DNA from: Ypsolopha sequella
Taxonomy: Eukaryota; Arthropoda; Insecta; Lepidoptera; Ypsolophidae
Direction of reading: 5' to 3'
NCBI GenBank assembly: GCA_934047225.1
Contig: OW203985.1
Location: 10,185,501-10,249,500 of the forward strand
DNA: 64,000 nucleotides
Shown here in pieces: positions 58,214 through 64,000 of the stretch (the first letter of the stretch is position 1; each line of letters opens with the position of its first letter). The notes beneath the pieces are model-generated. The model worked only from the letters and a program-made list of their open reading frames with translations. It was not told the DNA's origin and made no database searches. A program made the translations under genes and the position numbers.

Positions 58214-58967
58214 CGGTCAAGTGCGAGTCAGACTTGGGTACCAGTTTCGTATCGGGGATAAAACATTTAATTTTGTCATTTTGTTTTCGTGAATTTCTGA
58301 ACCACTATATTTTTCTGTAATCTTTATGTAAGCTCATATTATCATGATTTTTTTCTTATTTTTCGGTCCACTAGTTTTGGAGATATACATACATTTTTGT
58401 TGTGGTTATTAGAGGATTTATAGAAATACCTTTAGATGCAAGTAAATATAGCAAAACTATATATTTTTACAACCAGCTCAATCAAAATAATCAAAATATC
58501 AAAATACGCATATTGAATTTTATAAAATATTACTCTTTGATTTATTTAATTTTTTTTAAATCGCTTTAGGTTTCCTCTATTAAGCCAGTTATGGTCGGGA
58601 ATATTTTTTTTTTTTCATATTTTTCGGTCCTCTAGTTTCGGGACAAGGGGAGAACATACATGTTTTTTGTGGTTTTTCAAAGATTTTTCGAAATCAATGC
58701 CAAGTATATATTTTTACAATCAGCTTTTTAATATCTACAATTTGAAGGACTTAATTTTTTTTCACTCTTTTGTATTGGAAATGTTTAGAACAATATCAAA
58801 TTTTTTTTTACTTCATGGTATTTGTGAAAATTAATTCAATTTTTGTGACAAATTTAAAGTCTTCTCTTTAACGTGCTAAAGAGGCTGTGACATACAGACG
58901 GACGGACAGCGGAGTGTCGTCATAAAGGTTCCTTTTGTACTTTTCAGGTACTACGGAACCCTTAAAA
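58214..58967 (+). repeat. B-family repeat, complete long copy
   Basis: The head CGGTCAAGTGCGAGTCAGAC, body phrases GTGAATTTCTGAACCACTAT, TTTTCGGTCCACTAGTTTTG and ACATACAGACGGACGGACAG, and an end ACTACGGAACCCTTAAAA. At 754 bp this is the longest copy in the window and a good reference for the others. Confidence 0.85.
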
Positions 58968-59190
58968 CATCTCGACTCCACTCAGAATTCTACTCTAGAA
59001 TCCTTCGCTGCTCTCAGGTTCGAACTTTGTGTTTCGAAGGAAATCCATTTTTATGTCTTGTTGTGTAATTGTGATTTAGGTGTTTTTGCGTAAAATACCA
59101 TTTTTCAAGGCATGTTCTGATTGATTTTGATAAATTATTTTGGGCTCTATAAGGGTTGTCCTTATGAAATAAAGTTATCTACGGATATTT

Positions 59191-59280
59191 TTGCTTCTCA
59201 TTGGCTTCTTAGCATAATTTTTGCTTCTTATTGGCTTCTTAGCATAATTTTTGCTTCTTATTGGCTTCTTAGCATAATTT
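59191..59280 (+). repeat. 30-bp minisatellite, three near-perfect units
   Basis: The unit TTGCTTCTTATTGGCTTCTT plus AGCATAATTT is repeated head to tail at 59191, 59221 and 59251 with one base difference. A shorter partial duplication (TTTTCATATTAGATTATG) lies near 59497-59533. Confidence 0.9.
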
Positions 59281-59922
59281 TTAAGACTGATCTTTGAGTT
59301 TTTTTCTTGAAGTTTTTTTATGAGTTTCGGTTTTCTGCTTTAGCCCGTACAGTACAGTCGGAAAGTATGGGTTGGTTGGTATAAAGCAACGAAGACAAGC
59401 CTAAAAGTTTTATTGTCTGCGCCACCTCGGACAAGTTTCAACACATGTATCATTTTACGAAAGTCTAGAGCGAATTTATTTTATTTATGTTTTTCATATT
59501 AGATTATGTTTTCATATTAGATTATGTTTTTCATATAGAAATATTCGTAGATATTTGGTTGGTTGATCCCTCAAAATATCCTATACCGCTTCCTCTATAC
59601 CATGGTATTTTGATAATAAATTGGAATGCTGCGACGGAAAAGGAAAACTTAGGCCTAACATTTTAGCCCGGATAAAAAAAAAATGTCTGCTGCCTTTATG
59701 ATGGAAACAATATTTTTTTATCATGTGTTTATCTATGCAAAATTAATGTGAAATTGATTGTATTGACGCAAACACATACGTACCCTGCTGATTACTTCCA
59801 GTTCAATGACGATGATGATTTAAACACCACAAATTATGGTTAAACTTTCACACTAACACGTCAATAACCACTTTATGATTAATATCTAACACGCTTCCTA
59901 AGAACTGATAAGTTGCACTCAC

Positions 59923-60049
59923 ATCATGACCGACACTTGAGGTTGCTTCCATCTGGAAGTGTCCGGATGAATTTGAGCGGCAGTATCTTCTGCCACCGGA
60001 GACTTGGGTCCCGCGCAGGCGCGCTGCGGCTCAGGGCGTGACCTAGACC
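59923..60049 (-). CDS. candidate coding exon, function unknown
   Basis: On minus, GTTGTTTTCAG ends at 60050 (acceptor-like) and the 127-bp block ends CATGAT before GTGAGT at 59922-59917, a consensus donor. With two leading bases completing a codon, one frame is fully open: SRSRPEPQRACAGPKSPVAE, DTAAQIHPDTSRWKQPQVSV, M. The other two frames close. It could instead be a first coding exon whose start is the ATG just before the donor, with the rest as 5' UTR. No family is recognised. GC-rich composition sets it off from its flanks. Confidence 0.4.
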
Positions 60050-61690
60050 CTGAAAACAACACCCCCTCGCCCACACACACCGCGTTGCCATGGCTACCTA
60101 ACTAAATTGCATTCAAAACAATCACAAAAACCTTCCTATTTCCTCATTTATCGCCCGAAATGATACCCTAAAAATGGAATTTTAGCCGTGTTTCCCCATT
60201 TTGTACACATTTTAATCAGCTCAGATGTTCATGTGCGGATGTCGGAATAACTGCGTTACAAGGAAGCACCTTAAAAGTAGATCAGTACCTACAGTTTGCT
60301 CATCGCCCCACCCAAAGAATTCTTGGTCTGGCATTGGTGTTTTACCAAGAATGGTGTGAGGGAAAATGGCCTTCCGGTTCAAACATAGACCATTATTGAT
60401 ATGATGGATGACAAACAAGATCTACCTATACAGTATTCACCTATGGTAGTCGATTCTAATTTTTAACCTACTTCAGATCAAAGATTTCAAAAAAGTTTAG
60501 ATGAGCCCTGGCACCTAAAATCTATTGCATTGTTTTTGAATTTATTGGCTTTATTCGTATTTATTGAAATGATAGTGCACTTTAAAAATGCATACGGCAC
60601 TATATTGAGACCCCTTTTCTCGTAAAAATTCATCAAGGCATCCAACTATCACTGTTTTCAGATGATCACTGATTCCAAACGTGTGAGCGTCACCCATTTA
60701 AAGGTGGAAACATTTTGGTGCTGTCATAGTACGGTAAGGGCCTATTTTTGCTTCAGATGGGAAGGAAAGACATGTAATCATAAGACTCTAAGATGTCATA
60801 AGTGCTGCAATTTCATTAAAGACCAGATTTTCCCGCAGTTCCAGTCAGTTTCTAAACGCTCGCTATTTTGCAATTTGACGAATCTTTGTCATATAGTAGA
60901 GTTCGGCATTTTATTGTTTGCCTCGGCATATAGTTATTCTGTTAGAACTATTGAGAATCGCCTCGCTTCGCTTGGCTCCCAATATGTAGGACCTAACACG
61001 CTCCTCGCTCCGCTCGTCGTCGCACCTATTTTTTACTTTTTGCTGAAAGTCTTTCGATTTAGGCTTTTTAGAAAATGACGAAGTAATTTTACAATTTGCC
61101 AAAGGTCGCCGCCGACGCAGTTTCTGAAATGCCGAATTTTTACCATTTGCCTGCCACATAGACAAGGAATATGACACCGGATTTTTCGAAATTCCTACGG
61201 GATCGTGAAAAATGGAATAATATGTCACACTACAAAACAAAACAATAACATTGAACTTAAAAATAACGAGTAGAGAAAGTACAAATAGGTGGCCTTCGCT
61301 GAAATCGATCTCTTTCAGACAACCTTTGAACACGGAAGGCAATTTCGAAAGTTCAATTTTTATCTCTATTTTTCATGATAAGAGACCCTCAGCAGATGGG
61401 CATGATAAGCGCATCCCACACCCAGTGCGAGTGCGGTGCTCCTTCACAGAACATTATCTCTCGTGCCCAGCGTGCCCAAACACCTGTTCGTGGGATGACC
61501 TATGGAAGGCCTCGGCATGTGCTGTAGATGTAGCTGCGTACTGGTCCAGGATCTTGTAAAGGAACCATCGACACGAAAAGAAAGAATGATAAGCACCAAG
61601 TCGGTAACCGATTTAGAGATACACAATTGGCCCGCTGGTCGAGCTTTACCTTCCACTTGCGCACCATAAATTTCTTTTGTCACTCTACTT
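60050..61690. other. spacer with overlapping open frames on both strands
   Basis: Frames at 60662-61078 (plus, 138 codons) and 60911-61342 (minus, 143 codons) overlap and lack domains. They cross CCTCGCTTCGCTTGG and CTCCTCGCTCCGCTCGTCG, GC modules that resemble the hairpin modules at 44.1 kb. At 61380-61560 a plus frame ends ACAVDVAAYWSRIL with a CPACP motif. This may be an eroded retroelement C terminus, but I cannot support it. Confidence 0.35.
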
Positions 61691-61699
61691 CCATCCATC

Positions 61700-61800
61700 G
61701 TTGTATGATGGATGTGAAAGAGGTGTATCTGGATCGTAGCAGATGGAAATCTGTAGTCTCTGCCTACGCCTCTGCGAGACAGGCATGAGTATATGTTAGA
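61700..61800 (+). mobile_element. LINE-like tail fragment
   Basis: GATGGATGTGAAAGAGGTGT, GATCGTAGCAGATGGAAATC and GTAGTCTCTGCCTACGCCTC read MDVKEVYLDRSRWKSVVSAY in one frame, ending SARQA and a stop. The same end appears at 12118-12169 and 24942-24992. Confidence 0.5.
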
Positions 61801-61927
61801 TGTATGTCTGAGTATAGGAACTCAGTGATAAATTTTGTTTATTCCCTAAATCTTCGAAGCCAAAAAAAAATACAAAAACAAAACCTACAAAACAAAACTC
61901 TACAAAACCTGTCTGCTTTTTCCTTAA

Positions 61928-62216
61928 GAGGAAACGAGTCGTATCCTCTACGAAACGCACAACGTAAGATGGTTCTTGTTATTTTTGAATAACAGATATT
62001 AACAAAGTTTAGTGTCAGTTAGGCATTTCCGGCAAAATAAGTTTGTGTGCCCATACATTTTAAACCTCATGCATAAAATAACAAAATTTTGCCGGAAAAG
62101 TCACTAAACTTTGTTCGCGAAATGCCATAAATCACATTTATTTAATATCTGTAATTCAAAAATAAGAAGAACCATCTTAAGTTGTGCGTTTCGTAGAGGA
62201 TACGACTCGTTCCCCC
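61928..62216. mobile_element. K-family TTAA MITE, complete copy
   Basis: TTAA at 61924-61927 and 62217-62220 flanks long inverted repeats: GAGGAAACGAGTCGTATCCT, CTACGAAACGCACAAC and AAGATGGTTCTT on the left, with complements on the right. The centre pairs ACTAAACTTTGTT and TTTTGCCGGAAA. It is 289 bp, piggyBac-like by target site, with no coding sequence. Confidence 0.87.
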
Positions 62217-62237
62217 TTAACTTGCTTTCCTCTAATC

Positions 62238-62480
62238 TTAGTAGCGGTAGCTCGGTCGGTATACTCGTAATCTTGTGACCTGGGTTCGAATCCTGCCCAC
62301 TCGAGCAAGTGGTACCAATGAGCTTTTTCGGAATTTATGTGCAATTGTGCATAGTATTTGTATTCTTGCCACTTACTGATTGGTGAAGAAAAACACACAT
62401 AAACATGCATGCCTTAAAGTGTGTATTGGTGCCTGTAGTACGGAGGTAGGGCTCACCCCTATCACGTTGGGATGTAAAAA
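62238..62480 (+). repeat. tRNA-derived SINE
   Basis: The head has an A box (TAGCTCGGTCGG, 62248-62259) and a B box (GGTTCGAATCC, 62283-62293) spaced as in a tRNA gene promoter. An unrelated body follows with TGTGCATAGTATTTGTATTC and CACTTACTGATTGGTGAAG, shared with 31460-31655. A tRNA-like head fused to a dispersed body defines a SINE. The tRNA fold itself is degenerate, so it is not a tRNA gene. Confidence 0.78.
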
Positions 62481-62654
62481 TCGTCGGTAAAAACCATCCA
62501 AGAGTGTTGAATTCTATTGACAGTCCATACTAGGAAACGCTTCTGACACCCTTTCATTCAGGAATATACAGTTGTACAGGACGTCCCATCTCAATGGGCC
62601 TTAGAGGGAAAGTAGGTATTTTAAACATTTTTTAAGATACCCAGTTCTGCTTTA

Positions 62655-63205
62655 GGTTAAACGTCAGCATTTCGATGAACGTCAGTCGCTTAGTGCAAAG
62701 TGCTTGTAACTTTACGTTGTATTTCTTGTTTAGAAGTTAATAATTAAAAAGATGTTGGTATGTGGCAGTTAACGCCAATAGTTCAGTATTGGTGAGATTT
62801 ATAAAGCATGAGTTTAAAATTGAATGCACTAATACTGACGTTTAACCTTTAAAAGGTTTTGCGAACATCAGTCGCTTGGTACAAAGTGCACAACTTAACT
62901 TTGTTTTCTTGTTAAGAACTTAAAAGTGAAAAAGATATTGGTTTATGACAATTCACGCCAATATAAGTTAGGTTCAGTATAAGTTAGTTTTATAAATCAA
63001 CAGCTTGAAATTAAATGCACAATCAGCAATGATTTTGTCGAAACAAGCTTGTTTGGACAAAACCGTGACTAATGCCGCATTTTTGAACTATTGGCGTAAA
63101 TTGTCATAGACCAATATAATTTTTACTTTTAACTTAACAAGAAAAACAAAGTTAAGTTGTGCACCTGGTACCGAGCGACTGACGTTTAACCTTTTATGAA
63201 AACAT
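62655..63205. repeat. G-family palindromic repeats, two copies
   Basis: The first partial copy (62655-62850) has GTCAGTCGCTTAGTGCAAAG and ACGCCAATAGTTCAGTAT. The second (about 62855-63205) is a full inverted repeat. GGTACAAAGTGCACAACTTA and TTCTTGTTAAG on the left pair with CTTAACAAGAAAAACAAAG and GTTGTGCACCTGGTACCGAG on the right. Relative at 3395-3700. Confidence 0.78.
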
Positions 63206-63735
63206 CAGTAGAAATACAACCTAAGATTTTCGAAAACTTGCCTATCTGGACCGACAAATCAAACAGGTCTAAAATAACTCTTGTATTTTTATAGTGCCGA
63301 TCGAAAGACTCAATAATATAGATCAATTCTTTATTGAATAATAAATTAATTAAATCCTAAAGGAACACCATGAAAGTTCCCATTCAATTTAAAATTATGA
63401 TCAACAAAATAAATACTTTTCCGTAGGTACGTATTTCTACGATCTTTAATATTTTTTTTATTAGTAAGGAACATGATTTTGATAACGAGGTACATAACAA
63501 ACTCGATTAAAATGGTATTTTAAGAATCGTACTTAAAAGTATTTAATAATGGAACAGACGCTTGAAATTCAAAAGTTAAACAAAAATTAAAATTGCATGT
63601 TAACTTTTCTGGTCTTTCTTTTATATTGTGTTATTAATTTGTAAGGAATTTATTTTTTTAATTGAGCTTTTCGATAGGTGTCTACACTGACACTAGTGAT
63701 AGGCTTTGTCATCATTTCACTTTGACATAGTAATG
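63206..63735. other. AT-rich spacer, nothing recognised
   Basis: No gene or repeat boundary could be supported here. Confidence 0.4.
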
Positions 63736-63737
63736 TT

Positions 63738-63919
63738 TAATAAAATTTAAATACCACTTTGAAAAAAGAAATTGTATGACGCCAGGGTAAACAATGTCTA
63801 CCCTAGAGTAAAAATTTCCTATGCAAACTTTTTTTTTCAAAGTGATATTTAAATTTTTTTTATTGTTATTCTTGACCAATTGCTTGCTTTTCCAGCAAAA
63901 AGTTCTGTGCACACCATTG
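63738..63919. mobile_element. A-family hAT-like MITE, left end lost
   Basis: GTATGACGCCAGGGTAAACA, AATGTCTACCCTAGAGTAAA and TTGCTTTTCCAGCAAAAAGT followed by TCTGTGCACACCATTG match 12170-12404. The left CAGTGGCG terminus is missing, so no target duplication can be scored. The open frame through it is incidental. Confidence 0.82.
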
Positions 63920-63954
63920 TGAATGTAGGTACCCGAAACTAGGATGTGTCTGAA

Positions 63955-64000
63955 ATTGCGGCTGTTCCTGACAGTAGGGATGTTCCTAACGCTAGGGATG
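63955..64000. repeat. start of a TAGGGATG (CATCCCTA) array, cut by the window edge
   Basis: CAGTAGGGATGTTCCTAACG and CTAGGGATG are reverse-orientation units of the array at 36890-37205. The array probably continues beyond the window. Confidence 0.6.

Noticed and set aside
60662..61342. Overlapping 138- and 143-codon frames
   Set aside because: They overlap on opposite strands, carry no domain and cross GC hairpin modules. Neither looks coding.
1..64000. Endogenous virus, polydnavirus or LTR retrotransposon copies
   Set aside because: No integrase, protease, capsid or envelope-like frame and no long terminal direct repeats were recognised. All RT sequence seen is of the non-LTR type.

Overview
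The window looks like a gene-poor, transposon-dense stretch of an insect nuclear genome, most likely a moth or butterfly (Lepidoptera). The reasons are the AT-rich base composition without bacterial gene structure, eukaryotic LINE reverse-transcriptase remains, tRNA-headed SINE pieces, and many MITEs with TA, TTAA or 8-bp target duplications. It also carries dispersed motifs that I recall as common in lepidopteran genomes: the GGCCAAGTGCGAGTC...GGTACGGAACCCTAAAAA repeat and the ...CTCCTTTTTGAAGTCGGTTAAA end. The organism call is inference. I found no complete host protein-coding gene. The longest open frame, 677 codons, belongs to a retrotransposon.

Layout. 0-11 kb: degraded repeats, GC-rich patches that could be short exons, and AT-rich spacer. 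11.2-15.3 kb: one candidate host exon, a hAT-type MITE with an 8-bp target duplication inserted next to a LINE tail, and a 2.9-kb 5'-truncated LINE on the minus strand (partial endonuclease, complete RT, frameshift between them). 18-26 kb: further LINE fragments of several lineages, two copies of a TTAA-flanked repeat (family R1) and B-family repeats. 26-31 kb: a Harbinger-like MITE, then a 3.5-kb unit bounded by 400-bp inverted repeats that holds a degenerate tRNA-like sequence, a B-family foldback and a LINE 3' end. 31-40 kb: a dense MITE cluster, a relative of the large foldback element followed by a CATCCCTA array, and a broken LINE RT. 41.9-46.2 kb: a pogo/Tigger-like deletion derivative, B repeats, and a three-level nest of a hAT MITE, a 2.5-kb hAT element and a palindrome with 600-bp arms. 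46.6-52 kb: TTAA-flanked elements, a 1-kb insertion flanked by a 20-bp direct repeat, and a 911-bp hAT derivative whose transposase remnant is cut by a TTAA MITE. 52-64 kb: a GC-rich patch, a 65-bp tandem array with TGACGTCA boxes next to a palindrome, more MITEs, a candidate exon at 59.9-60.0 kb, a tRNA-derived SINE, and the start of another CATCCCTA array at the right edge.

Nothing forms an operon or pathway. The window reads as intergenic or long-intron DNA shaped by repeated insertion of DNA transposons into one another and into older LINEs. The best candidates for host coding sequence are small exons at 59923-60049 (minus) and 11273-11362 (plus), plus GC-rich patches near 6.5, 8.65, 35.2 and 52.2 kb. 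All of these need transcript evidence. Repeat family names used here (A, B, C, D, E, F, G, H, J, K, R1) are my own labels for copies seen within the window.
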